Source of the DNA: Chondrus crispus
Taxonomy: Eukaryota > Rhodophyta > Florideophyceae > Gigartinales > Gigartinaceae
Reading direction: 5' to 3'
Assembly (NCBI RefSeq): GCF_000350225.1
Contig: NW_005179151.1
Span: 287,689 to 351,688 of the forward strand
DNA length: 64,000 nt
This document shows, one piece after another, positions 47,311 to 57,886 of the stretch. Below the pieces are notes generated by a model. That model saw only the letters and a program-made list of their open reading frames with translations. It made no database searches and was not told the DNA's origin. Every line of letters begins with the position of its first letter. Position 1 is the first letter of the stretch. Position numbers and translations under genes: made by a program.

Positions 47311-48625
47311 TCCTATGATATAGCATCGGCCATCCCTACCTATTGAAATAAATTTACACACGGATGGGCCTTGTTTGATCGCTTAGGGCATTGCACGACG
47401 TATGAACGGTTGCTTCGTACACGGGCTCGGGGGTGGTCCATTATCAGAACTGGCAATGGGAGGTCGGCGCTGCGCGTGTGTCTAATCCGCACCCGTCGGG
47501 GCGTAAATTTACTTTAATTTACAGTTATCGATGATTCCCGTTTTCGCCGCGCGTCTGTGCGTTCGCGGGCAGGGAAATCACTTTGCCTTTATTTTCGCGG
47601 GGCCCCTTCCAACCGATCGCCGCACGCGTGCACGCGTGAAGCCGTGTGTCACGCTCGCAAATGCCTTCCCTCGTTCAGGCGTAGATGCGCAGCATGGGGC
47701 TTCAACTATCTCCCGCTGCCAGTCACGATTGGTTTTTGACTCTCCTCTGCGACTTCTGCCACCATCAATTTGTTCAACCCTGCAAACACGACAGCAAAAA
47801 AGGGTTGAACTGTTTTTTCAACCCTTTTTTTGCAGTGTCTATACGACCGGGGCTTGCCCTCTTTTTGCATGGGGGGCTTTTGCCCCGTGTGCAAAAATAT
47901 ATAGACTAAATTGAACATTCAAAAAGTCACCTTGAGCACTATTTCCTTCACGTGCTTATTTTCGGCAATAGCATCTTGCAGAACACCGGGATAGCAGAAC
48001 TTTGAATACGCAAAAAGCTTAAGAATATAATGCAGATTGAGTACCAAGTCGCCTTTTTCAACTAGTGTTTTTGGTTTCCAAGTTATTTTACATGCGGATT
48101 TAGGGTGGTTTAAAAAGGCTTCTTTTCCAGACATATCTAAAACGACCATCAAGAACATGCAATTCTCACAAAGTTCTTTCTGGTCCTAAGTCAGAAGTCA
48201 AGTACGGTGGCGCGGGTATCATTTTCTTTCTTGTCAGGGAAGTCAAGAATAAAATAGGTCGAATACTGTCCTCACATGAGGACAGTGGTCCGATAGACAC
48301 TAGCCTAACAAGGCGACCCTCCCCCCTGGAATACAAAAGACGGGTTCGTGGAGACGGAAGGAAGCCGGATCAAACGTATTCAAAATCTTGACGCGGCTGC
48401 CAAACAAAGCGAACGCCATTTATCCATGCCCAAACGATGCTGGTCAGCTGACATCGTATTTTAGCAAATCTTGTGGAAAACCGATACAAAACTCGATGCA
48501 CGTCCAAGAAAACATTTTCAAACCAAATGGGTGTGCCGGGGTCGGGGCATTGCATCAAGAAATTGAAACAGAAAAATATACCTACACATTCAGCTCACAG
48601 ACATGACGTCTGAACGTCTCGTTGC
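47311..48625. other. Non-coding: hairpin, MITE-like module and dispersed repeat
   Basis: 47340-47790 has no gene. A strong hairpin lies at 47794-47833. 47885-48290 is the MITE-like module and 48310-48625 the dispersed repeat, as at 10155-10968. Confidence 0.5.
47794..47833. repeat. Hairpin GCAAAAAAGGGTTGAA / TTCAACCCTTTTTTTGC
   Basis: A 14-16 bp stem with a seven-base loop ending in a T-run. It resembles a terminator by shape, but in a eukaryote it may simply mark the edge of the MITE-like module that begins here. Confidence 0.6.
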
Positions 48626-49072
48626 CTAGACTGTGTGCTCGACGGAAGTGACTCGGCGTTTGACGAAAGAAACGGTCTCTTCTGAAGTGAAGGACACACC
48701 TCTACTTGCATCCTCCGCCTCTGTCAAATGCGCCATATGCAGCGGAAGGTCATGGTTGTCTGGCGAGGTCGAGGAGCGAAGGAGGTCTGTGGGACAATTG
48801 CAACAACAATCAATGACCCATCGGACGAGGTAGATGACGTTGACAATTACGAACATACACAAGGCGAGAAAGGAATAGTTCGATTGCCACGGTAGCTCCT
48901 GATTGGGGTCAGCAGTCGGCAGGGCTGGAAGGTTAGGCGGTACGGGTGAGGGCAACGGCATGGCTTCGGACGAGTGTGCGGTGAGCGAGAGTGTTAGAGT
49001 TGCGGCGAGGAGAAAACCGGAGCGGACGAGGCAACGGGACGTGGAGTTAGTGCAGTCGATCTTGGCAAACAA
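48626..49072 (-). pseudogene. Repeat-borne membrane protein, copy D (start codon lost)
   Basis: The frame matches copies A, E and F, but the ATG is changed to AAG at the normal start (reads F-A-K-I-D-C instead of F-A-M-I-D-C). The next Met lies at the end of the signal peptide, so translation from it would give a protein without a signal sequence. One tail repeat. The C-terminus (V-S-F-T-S-E-E-T-V-S-F-V-K-R-R) is shared only with copy F. Confidence 0.55.
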
Positions 49073-49895
49073 GGGTGGTGTTCAGTCAGTGGGTCGTGCG
49101 TGTTGTTGGTTAAGGTTGGACGAGATGTATCGAGGGCGGTGAGGATAGCAGAGTGGAGACGGAAAAGAAGGAATCAACTGCATTGCTCCGGGTAATTTAA
49201 ATAGGACGAGTGGGGATGGTGGGGATGGTGGGGATGGTGGGGAGTGTGTGTTGCGGATGGGGAGGGGGAAAACTAGGGAGGGATTTGGGGTCAATGGGGG
49301 GGGTATTCAATATTGTGCCAGCAATGCGACCTGCTGTGGTTGGCTCGTGCGAGCCAATAATAACATGCGTAAATTATCATCCCATTCCCATCAGATGGGA
49401 ATGGGAAATGCGGTGCGAGGAGGTGCAGCAGCGGCGGGGGGTAACAGCTCATACGCCCCATACCAGCGGGCCACTGCCAAAAATTAAAATTGTGTGAATC
49501 TGCAAACTATTTATGCACAAGACGCAAGATAGAATGGCTGTGATAGAAGCGATGTTTTTAAACTTTGCCGCTTTGCTCGCGAGAGAGGGGTTCGCGCGGG
49601 CCATGGAGATAGGGATGGTCGATAAGCGGGTAGGGCGGGTAGGAGAGTACCGTATGAGAGACGAATATTGCCATGTGTTATACGGGTCCAGCAAGACCCC
49701 GCGCACAATCCCGCCGCGGCGGTGGTGCGCGGCGGCACCGCCGCGGCGGTGGGGGCACAGGGGACACAGATGGGAGAGGGGACACAGATTCTGTGCCCCC
49801 ACCACCGCGGTGCTGTGATGCGCGCCTGCACCGCGCATCACCGCATCCTATCTTGCTATCCATCACCTACCCGTCACCACTACCACCACACCTCT
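49073..49895. other. Non-coding: G-rich short repeat and GC-rich inverted repeat
   Basis: 49205-49250 is GGGGATGGT repeated. 49343 has another GGCTCG-TG-CGAGCC palindrome. 49741-49812 has an inverted repeat of about 20 bp (CCGCGGCGGTGGGGGCACAG against its near-complement), just before the start of the long repeat copy 2. Confidence 0.55.
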
Positions 49896-52698
49896 TGTTT
49901 ATCCAGCCATCCAACCATTTCTTTTTCTTTAATTTTTTCCTCAACCCCCGTCTCTTCCCAAAACCCCTGTCCCCAAAGTTCCCACCCCTTTCCAATCCCA
50001 AACCCATCTCCTACACAACTGTACACTACAGTACATCGCCCAGTGTATAAGCTTCGCCCCACCCCCCACCGCCCCTCAGGCCTCAGGCCGTTGACCCCGG
50101 CAGATACCCGACTCCTCTACGACTCCTTTAAAGAACGAATCCCCCCATCCCTTTCCCAACGGCTACGTCCTATCCCCCTCCCACATCCCGCTCCTTGACA
50201 CCCTCCTGCCCTCTCGCCCTTCATTTTTTCTCACTTGAATTCCCCCACTGCCCGTCCGCAAACCCATCACCTGGTGACGGTCTTTGCGTCCACAACCCGC
50301 CTCGCTCACCCTTGTTCACGAAAACCACACACATGCCTCTCAGAAAAGCAAAGCGTACATTGCTGCAAGCGTATGGCGCTGAAGAGAGAACAAAACTTGG
50401 ACAATAATCAATCAATTGTAACGGATTTCTTCAAGTAAAACCGCGTTGTAAAACAGTGAAAAGTGATTTGCGAGATCCTCCCTTAAGTAGTGCAATACGC
50501 TAATAGTGCAGTATTCCACCGCGTGGCCCTCCTTCTGTTTACACCCCCTCTTCCGCCTGCTCCCTGTGATTCCCCGCAGCGACGGCACAACGAAGACACT
50601 GACCCGTCTGTACTACCTGACGGGCTTCGCTTTACACTGGACGTGTTCCAATCCAACCCAAATAAAATGCAGTGCCAGTCGAACACCTCCCTCTCCGTTT
50701 CACTTGCCCGCATGCTGTGTTCACTGCGCACCACAATGCCGTGATGACGCGGGGGTGTGGGAGCAGCGACTGCAGGCTCACAATCAAGGTGTGGAGAGGA
50801 GTGGTGTAGTGCGGAGTGAGGATAGGCTGTACCGTTCTCGTTCTATTCGCTGTACTGGACTACTACTCACACCTTTTCATAAGCGCTTCCTCTTTAGATT
50901 GGCTTCCTCACAAAGACACCAATCATGGATTGGAAACGCCCCATGCCGCCGCCTTCTCGCAAGAGATTTGATGCCCATGTCACGGCCGAGAGACACTCGT
51001 GTGACGGCCAGGCTGCTGCGGCGCTCAGCCATGTGTGGCGTTTCCCGGGGCGAGTGCCTCCGAGAAGACTAGTCTGGAGTGAATAAGTGTTCTGTCCTTT
51101 TATTTCTCTCGTCGACACGAGACTATGGGTCTTTAAATACCTGCCGTATGTAGTGCTCGAGTGTCCTTCCACGCCGTCTCGGATACTGCAGACAGTGGGA
51201 GGTGGGCTTGTGTACGTTTGCAATGTACAAAACTCTAACGATTAGATGCAAACGGTTCCAATCTTGTGTACAGTATACCGTTCAAGCGAGTCCTTCACGA
51301 GCGCGGGCATGTGACCGGCAACGAACAATTGCGTCCCAGGCGCGTCACAGGCGCACCACCATGTAATGTGTTACAGTTTGTGCGTGAAGATGCAAGATAT
51401 GTGCGGTATGCTAGCTTCTGCTGTACATACGTTAAACTGCCAAACTCCGGCACACGTGCATCCACTGCGCGTTTCGCTGACGTCTGTCCAAGGTTTGGAC
51501 TGCAATGTGGTCTTGCAATGTGGTCTACTAGAGGGGTTTATGACGCTAGTTGGGACCGGTTATCCCGACGAACGTGGACTCAAGCGTGACCACAGGTCTG
51601 TACTCATGGTCTATGGCGGTCTGACAGGGGGTGCTTTGTTATAATGTACGCCATACTATATATAAATATATAAATGGTACTCTCGGTAATTTCTTGTAGA
51701 GAAGTCAGACTCTTAACCACTCAAGCAACGGAGCAGCGAACATTCTTGGTACTGTAACATTACATGTTGGTTCCCGCATGCCGACAGCAGCGCCCAGAGA
51801 CTGTAAGACACTCGAGTTTCTCATCCTGACACTGTTGTCACTTGTGTCTAGAAGCCCAGGTCGACTCGCTCTCTAGAACCAATCTTAAATTTGGCGTGTA
51901 CGGTGGCAAGATATCGGCATTTACCGTGAAATGAACACAACAATTACCGAAAGGCAATTCAGGAGTTTGTTGTACGGTTGACATAACGCGATGCGTGTAG
52001 CACTCATATCTACAGTCTACACAGATTTTAGAGCAGTGCAGGTACCAGTCACTGCAGTGCAGATCTCGTCGTGCAGACCACGTATCGCATTGCTGTGCCC
52101 GAAGCAGAAACACTTTTCGACAGAGATGCAAACACATTGTAGTTACGTACCCTTCGAGTGCATACCCGCCTGCTGTATCTTTCAGGCTGAGTCTCTAGTG
52201 CGATGTCCTATGCCCTCCCTTAGGCCTCGACAGTTCATCGAAGTGGTCATATTGTGCAATATGCCGGTAGTCGCCAGTGCGGGCACAAGGATGGCCAGCC
52301 CAAACGCCTACATGTCAGCCAAGATATCATGACGTTTCGACTACAAAATGACCGACAGAGAAGCGACAGGTGACGGTGAGTAGGAGATATCAGGAGCTCT
52401 CCAACGTGTTGCCTGGTAAGATCTATAAAGAATTGTTCCTTACGTAGTGTCAATAATACAAACCCTAACAAATCTAAATCATATATCCAGTGCAGTATGG
52501 CAACTAGCCCTACACTCGGCCGTATTCTCTTGGAGGGGACGGGGTTGGAGCATTGTACCATTTCGCGCTTTTCGTTCAACGAAAGGAGCGTGAGGCATTA
52601 ATTTCAAGGCATGTGCCGGACGCATTCACGCCTGCACATTTCTGATTGTTTTGTCGCTGCAGATATGGAAACGGGGTCCTTCAATTTTCGCAATCTGA
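49896..52698. repeat. Long repeat, copy 2 (left part, before the nested insertion)
   Basis: Matches 35181-37640 with few differences but has about 320 extra bases at 51036-51360. It ends CAATC-TGA at the insertion of the MITE and resumes at 60192. No gene is convincingly supported; the longest open frames are shared by both copies but have no domain. Confidence 0.85.
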
Positions 52699-52772
52699 GA
52701 GCATCTCCACCGCGGCAGCAAATCCGGTCCAAATATGATATTTACCAAATCAGGGTAAAGTTTGGTCTCCAC

Positions 52773-53069
52773 TGTGGGATTTCGTGAGGAATTCCTTTAA
52801 AGAATTAGAAAAAGAGATTTTATTAAAGTGTCAATGGACAGGTCTACGACCGACCGTCCGAGCCCGTGCGAAGTCCGTGCAGTCGGACAGTTTTCGCAGG
52901 TAGGCTCTGCGTTTTGACACAAACCTCTGGGCCGGAACGAACCTACAGTCCGAAGCGCGAGCCCTACTTATATACTACTTAACCCTTACAGTACCATAAA
53001 GAAAGACAAGTTCTGACGCATCCAGCAACAACACAAATGGATGCGCCTCCGTATCATAATTGTTTCACA
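52773..53069 (-). repeat. 3' LTR of the copia element
   Basis: 297 bp, TGTGAAACAATT...CGAAATCCCACA on the minus strand, apparently identical to the 5' LTR. Confidence 0.95.
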
Positions 53070-53937
53070 CTGCCACTTTTCCGATGGCAGAACTTGGCTG
53101 TGTACGATAAATCCACTTCTTGACCGGATTGCGGTCATAGCCACTACTTATAAGCCTCTCAAGAGCGTTGTTAGGGGTCTCCTTTGTGAGACCGTCTGCT
53201 ATGTTGTGTTCTGACGAAACAAGGCCTACGTGCGAGATTTCTTGTCGGTTATAGCATTCCCTAGCTGAGGCTATGTCTATCATGAGCCTTTTCTCAGTGG
53301 TGGACGAACCTTTTGTAATCACATCAAACATTTGTAGTGAGTCCGTAAGCATATGCAGAGGGATCTTCATTCCAAAGATCGTTTCCAAGTCGTGTCTCAG
53401 AATGAAAGCACGATCAAAACCGGAAGCAAAAGCGTATACATCTCCTCCCAGTATAGACCGAACTACCCTCTTCGACTTTCTGCTTGAATATTCCAGTATG
53501 TGAGCACGATCTGAAGTATCACATAGCAGAATTATGAACCCGAGTTGCGACGAAAGATCATCATTTCCGGCAAAAGAAGCATCAGTGTAAACCCTCATGT
53601 GAAGAGAGTCCTTCTGCAATGGGTAGAAATTTAGACACCTGCTATGTGTCCCTTTCAGGTGTTTAACTGTGCAATTGAAAGACTTCAGTTTTTCTATCCC
53701 GAAAGTCTTCTCCGTTACTTGCGCGGCTTTGTTTATGGCACATAGAGCGTCAGGTCGTGTGTAGCCAATCCATGCCAGGACAGACCGGTAAGACCTAAAA
53801 CGTTCAAATGATGCGTCCATTGGTATATGCTTAAGCTTCTTTGTATAAGCTTCCTGTGTAACTGAGAACGAGCCGTCTGCATGAGTTTGGATTGAGGTTC
53901 CGAAGAACTCAAAGTTGTCCCAAATCTCGTTCCTTTG
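53065..53937 (-). CDS. pol: Copia Pol, C-terminal part (end of RT and RNase H) in a second frame
   Basis: The frame takes over from the gag-pol frame near 53920-53930. It begins in the RT thumb (F-E-F-F-G-T-S-I) and continues with R-P-D-A-L-C-A-I and RNase H (V-Y-T-D-A-S-F-A-G; L-T-D-S-L-Q-M; E-H-N-I-A-D-G-L-T). The stop lies at the edge of the 3' LTR. One extra base separates it from the upstream frame. Confidence 0.85.
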   Translation of the reverse strand, partial: QRNEIWDNFEFFGTSIQTHADGSFSVTQEAYTKKLKHIPMDASFERFRSYRSVLAWIGYTRPDALCAINKAAQVTEKTFGIEKLKSFNCTVKHLKGTHSRCLNFYPLQKDSLHMRVYTDASFAGNDDLSSQLGFIILLCDTSDRAHILEYSSRKSKRVVRSILGGDVYAFASGFDRAFILRHDLETIFGMKIPLHMLTDSLQMFDVITKGSSTTEKRLMIDIASARECYNRQEISHVGLVSSEHNIADGLTKETPNNALERLISSGYDRNPVKKWIYRTQPSSAIGKVAV

Positions 53938-56900
53938 AGTCAAACTTCTTGAGAGAAAGTTTGGTAAGCTCTTGCATGTCATCATTTCCACCAAGGAAGC
54001 TGTCATCGACGTACATTCCAAGCAGGCCGTCAAGGTCTTCCTCGTTTCGTTTCACATACAACGAGGGGTCCCCAAGTAGAGGAACTAGGCCTAAATCACG
54101 CTTGACGTGACGGTCAACTGTAACTCCCCAATAGTCTCCAGCGTCTGTCATACCATATATAGGCTTAAGAAGTTCGAGTATGTCCTCCTCACAAAGACCA
54201 AAATACTTGAGATCTGCCCTTTTTGGGAGGAGAAACACCTTGCGTGTCAGTTTTTCCTCGCTTTGTAGGTAGGCTTGTCTCACGTCATGAGAAAAGAGGC
54301 GAAATCCTTTGATCGCAGATACCGACACAATGATCCGAGTCGAACTTTGACGTAGAGTCGTAATGTTGTGGACCATATGTGCTTTTTCTTGATCACGGTT
54401 GCCTTGGGCAACGTAGCGAGCCTTAGCGCGTTCGTCTGTAGAACCGAAGTTCTTCAAAGTGAGGACGAAACGACCACTTAGGACATTTGTCTTGTGGGGC
54501 AACGACGTTTTGGGAATTACTTGCCATGTTTCCCTTTTTTGCAGTCCGTTCACCTCCTCCTCCATGGCCTTACAGAACTTAGACGACTTTGTAGCGATGT
54601 CGCTTTGATCAATGACCTGTGTCATGAGTGCTTGCGTTTCAGACGTGATCTCATTTCTTGTGAGCATGTCGGGGGTGCTTAACGGCACATTTACATCCTG
54701 TCGCGCAGTATCGCTAAACCCGTTTGGTGCTGGAGGAGGCGTCCCCCTGATTCTTTCAAGTATCGTGTCTATATCCCTTAACACATCTTCATTGTCGGCA
54801 GTGAAATTGTATGAATCATCGATATTCACTGCAAGCGGTGTGCAGTCTGGGATAACAGGAGGGCTGTTGTATGATTTAACTTTGTCGATGGATGTATTCA
54901 TAATCTTTCCCTCGAGCTGTATCGTTACACTCTTGTCTTTGACATCAAGAACAAGGTATGGTCCAGTCCATTGGTCCTCTGGCTTTTCTCGATAGAGAAG
55001 TACACGAGAGCCTATTACTATATCCTTGTCCGCTGCGGATGGGACGTTCATGCGCACGGCCCTAGAAAGTCGTTCCTTGGCCATGACAGACGCCATCTCT
55101 TTTCGCGCAGATTCCATAGCTTTCATACGGTTCATCTGCGCGGGTAAGTCCATAGGAACAATTGGTATCCTTGGCATTGCACCAAACACGAGGAGCGTAG
55201 GTACCAAACCATGATATCCTGCCGTGTCATTCATTGCTTTTAATGACAACGAAAGACAGTGACTCCTTTCAATCCCTGGGTGTTGGAGTCGGACTTTGCG
55301 ATATATATCCCTCAGAAAGGCATGATATCGTTCTCCAACGCCCAAAGCATTATGACTCTGCACCCCAGACTGGAAGTGCTTGATTCCCGCCAACAACAAG
55401 AGCGTCTTCCATCGTTGTGACTTGAACTGTGGTCCTTGGTCTGTTGCCATGGCGTCGGGAAACCCGATGTACACACAGACCCAAATGTTCATGAAAGTGT
55501 TCCAAGTTGCGTCTGCAGTCTCCTTTCCGAGGAATGCAGCTGCAGAGAACTTGGTGTCCTTGTCCACAACATGCAGTACTGGTGTGTTCTCCAGATACAT
55601 AAGGTCCAAACATAAGGTTCGATTGAACACTACATCCGCATCAGGTAATGAAGCTCTGAAACGATGAGGGGCCCGACTGCGACGTTGGAAAAGATCGCAC
55701 GTAGAGCTGATTCGTTTCAAGGTCCGGAGTACTTCCGGTGATGTCTTATCGGGTTCAGCGCGGCTCATTACGGAGTAAAGGCGCTCAGAATCAGGATGAT
55801 GAAAGTGTCTGTGTACTTTCATAAGTTCGGACTCCGTGAATAATATGTTCGGTCCCCATTCATAGTACAGGTGACCAAGTTTCTTCCGAAGGCGTATCTG
55901 CCACCCTTCAAGCTTCGAAGATAGCATGCCCTTATCCGTATCAACTACCATCTTGTATTTCTCCATGTTGTCCAGTCCAAGGAGAAAGGGAACATTGGTA
56001 TCTACAACTTCAACCGAGAGAGAAATGAAGTGTGTTGGTGCTATTGGGACCCGCACTGTCAACAAACCAAGCCCGAGATGTTTGTGCGTCCCAAAGCTGA
56101 AAACGTTCTTGGCATTTGATGTTGAAGGACTGTAGGGGACATTGAACAAGCTACAGTATGCTTTGGCTTGCTCAACACCAACGACAGATTTTTGAGCGGC
56201 TGAATCTATGCATATCCCGTGAAAGGGGTCGCTTACAGTCACGTTCCATGACTTGCTTGTGAGGTAGACGTGGTTAATAGCGTCACAGCCTGAGTCCGTG
56301 GGATGTTCTGTGGAGTCGACATCATCCGTTGTGTCATTTCCGCTTAGAATGCTTTCAAATATAGTTATGTCCGTCGTTTCTGTCTCCTCTTCCGAGTCAT
56401 CTTCCGGCACAGAGCCAATGTCAAGTTGTTTGCATAAGTCGGCGAGGACATGATGGACGGCAATTGGCTTTGTGTCTGCCTTCTTTGCGTAGTATTCCAT
56501 CTTACGGGTTGCTGCTCTAGATGTGTTGAGCGGGAGAGTGCAGTCCCTGAGCAAGTGGTTACCTCCACAATTGAAGCAACCCGATACTGTCAGCGGGTTG
56601 AACTTTACCTTCTGCTTAGTCGTAGAGGGTGATCTGAAAGCCCTTCCGCCAAAGCGAGGCTGCCGGGTACTTGTCTGGTCTCGTTCACGCGGGTAGGGGG
56701 AATTGTTGTAATACCTGCCCTGTCCAGTGTACAGAATGCCGGCCCAGCTGTCATGGGAAACGGAACGCTGATTCAGTTGTGCATGATCGCGAATGATTGC
56801 TATCTTGGACTCTTTATCCAGTTGTAGCGCTGCTTCAAGCTCTGAGTAGAGTTGTTGGAATGTGAGTTGGTGCGTTGCCACTCTACTGAGCGGTTCGCTG

Positions 56901-57886
56901 GACCATGGCATTCCTACAACAGCATTTCGGAGGAATTCAACCTTGTGAGCGTCTCCTTGATGGGAGCGCGGACCTTGACGGGAGAATATGATAATTGACT
57001 TGTAAGTCAAAGCTAGAGCAGCGGACATTTCCTTCCCTTCTGCAGCGAAAACAGTCACGCGGAGGGAGTTGAGATAGTTCTTGACCCGAGTTTGGCGGAC
57101 AGGGGAGTTGTACTCCTCCTCGAGCATTTGGATAGCTTGCTGAAAGCTGGTCGCATATCCATCGATTTTGTCAAGATAATACCTTTTAGCATCCCCTCGC
57201 AGTAAATTGTGAAGAAACTGGAGTCGCTGAGGAGGACTGAGGTTGTAGTCCCTGGAAATCTGAAGATAGTCGTCTACATACTCCATCCAGGACTCGCCCA
57301 AGTCCCCTGAGAATTTCTTCTCTTTCTCCTTCATTCGCATAGCGACGTTATGGGCTACCTTCTCAGTCGGGGTACTGAAGGATCCGCTTGTCCTTGGCAC
57401 GGGTGATTGTTCACCATGGGAGGAAGAGCTGGGAGCATGGGGGCGTTGGCGGCGTCCTGCAGCAATAATTTCACGAGCCATTTCAATTGCGGCTTGTGTG
57501 TCCTCTGTCTCTTCATACAAACCGTGGGCTAGTGTCATGACCACACGATGGGAAGAGTGTTGCGCTAAGTTTGCTCCTTTCGCGTCAAGAAAGTTTCGCA
57601 ACTCTATATGCACCGCAGGAAGGTCACATATTTCCTGGCGGAACAGCGAAGCTGGTGGAAACATATCAGCTACAGTCCTTTTCAAATGGATACCGGTGAG
57701 GTCGGGCGTAGTCTCAAGGAAGCGAATAGACGATATGAATCTCTTTTGTGCACTTGTTAGAGCTGTAAGGGCATCGTTTGTTAACCCCCGCATAAATGTA
57801 TAAGCGGGGGGCGCGGGTGCATCGTCTCCCACTTGTTGGCTTTGTGGAAGACTGGCCTCGTCACCAACTGGGGTAGTGGGAGGCAT
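53909..57886 (-). CDS. gag-pol: Copia Gag-Pol (gag, protease, integrase, most of RT)
   Basis: About 1,325 residues from the ATG at 57886. Gag; zinc knuckle C-F-N-C-G-G-N-H-L-L-R-D-C near residue 434, with CX2CX3HX4C spacing instead of CX2CX4HX4C; protease with C-I-D-S-A-A near 562; integrase with H-R-H-F-H-H and a single Cys (S-T-C-D-L-F, so one zinc ligand seems lost), catalytic D (C-L-D-L-M), D (A-T-D-Q-G-P-Q-F) and E (G-V-G-E-R-Y); RT with R-Q-A-Y-L-Q-S and Y-V-D-D near 1295. The frame ends D-L-G-Q-L-stop just past Y-V-D-D, and the rest of Pol is in another frame. Confidence 0.9.
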   Translation of the reverse strand: MPPTTPVGDEASLPQSQQVGDDAPAPPAYTFMRGLTNDALTALTSAQKRFISSIRFLETTPDLTGIHLKRTVADMFPPASLFRQEICDLPAVHIELRNFLDAKGANLAQHSSHRVVMTLAHGLYEETEDTQAAIEMAREIIAAGRRQRPHAPSSSSHGEQSPVPRTSGSFSTPTEKVAHNVAMRMKEKEKKFSGDLGESWMEYVDDYLQISRDYNLSPPQRLQFLHNLLRGDAKRYYLDKIDGYATSFQQAIQMLEEEYNSPVRQTRVKNYLNSLRVTVFAAEGKEMSAALALTYKSIIIFSRQGPRSHQGDAHKVEFLRNAVVGMPWSSEPLSRVATHQLTFQQLYSELEAALQLDKESKIAIIRDHAQLNQRSVSHDSWAGILYTGQGRYYNNSPYPRERDQTSTRQPRFGGRAFRSPSTTKQKVKFNPLTVSGCFNCGGNHLLRDCTLPLNTSRAATRKMEYYAKKADTKPIAVHHVLADLCKQLDIGSVPEDDSEEETETTDITIFESILSGNDTTDDVDSTEHPTDSGCDAINHVYLTSKSWNVTVSDPFHGICIDSAAQKSVVGVEQAKAYCSLFNVPYSPSTSNAKNVFSFGTHKHLGLGLLTVRVPIAPTHFISLSVEVVDTNVPFLLGLDNMEKYKMVVDTDKGMLSSKLEGWQIRLRKKLGHLYYEWGPNILFTESELMKVHRHFHHPDSERLYSVMSRAEPDKTSPEVLRTLKRISSTCDLFQRRSRAPHRFRASLPDADVVFNRTLCLDLMYLENTPVLHVVDKDTKFSAAAFLGKETADATWNTFMNIWVCVYIGFPDAMATDQGPQFKSQRWKTLLLLAGIKHFQSGVQSHNALGVGERYHAFLRDIYRKVRLQHPGIERSHCLSLSLKAMNDTAGYHGLVPTLLVFGAMPRIPIVPMDLPAQMNRMKAMESARKEMASVMAKERLSRAVRMNVPSAADKDIVIGSRVLLYREKPEDQWTGPYLVLDVKDKSVTIQLEGKIMNTSIDKVKSYNSPPVIPDCTPLAVNIDDSYNFTADNEDVLRDIDTILERIRGTPPPAPNGFSDTARQDVNVPLSTPDMLTRNEITSETQALMTQVIDQSDIATKSSKFCKAMEEEVNGLQKRETWQVIPKTSLPHKTNVLSGRFVLTLKNFGSTDERAKARYVAQGNRDQEKAHMVHNITTLRQSSTRIIVSVSAIKGFRLFSHDVRQAYLQSEEKLTRKVFLLPKRADLKYFGLCEEDILELLKPIYGMTDAGDYWGVTVDRHVKRDLGLVPLLGDPSLYVKRNEEDLDGLLGMYVDDSFLGGNDDMQELTKLSLKKFDSKERDLGQL

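Noticed and set aside
47794..47833. Rho-independent-type terminator
   Set aside because: Shape fits, but the window is eukaryotic and no gene ends there. More likely a repeat edge.
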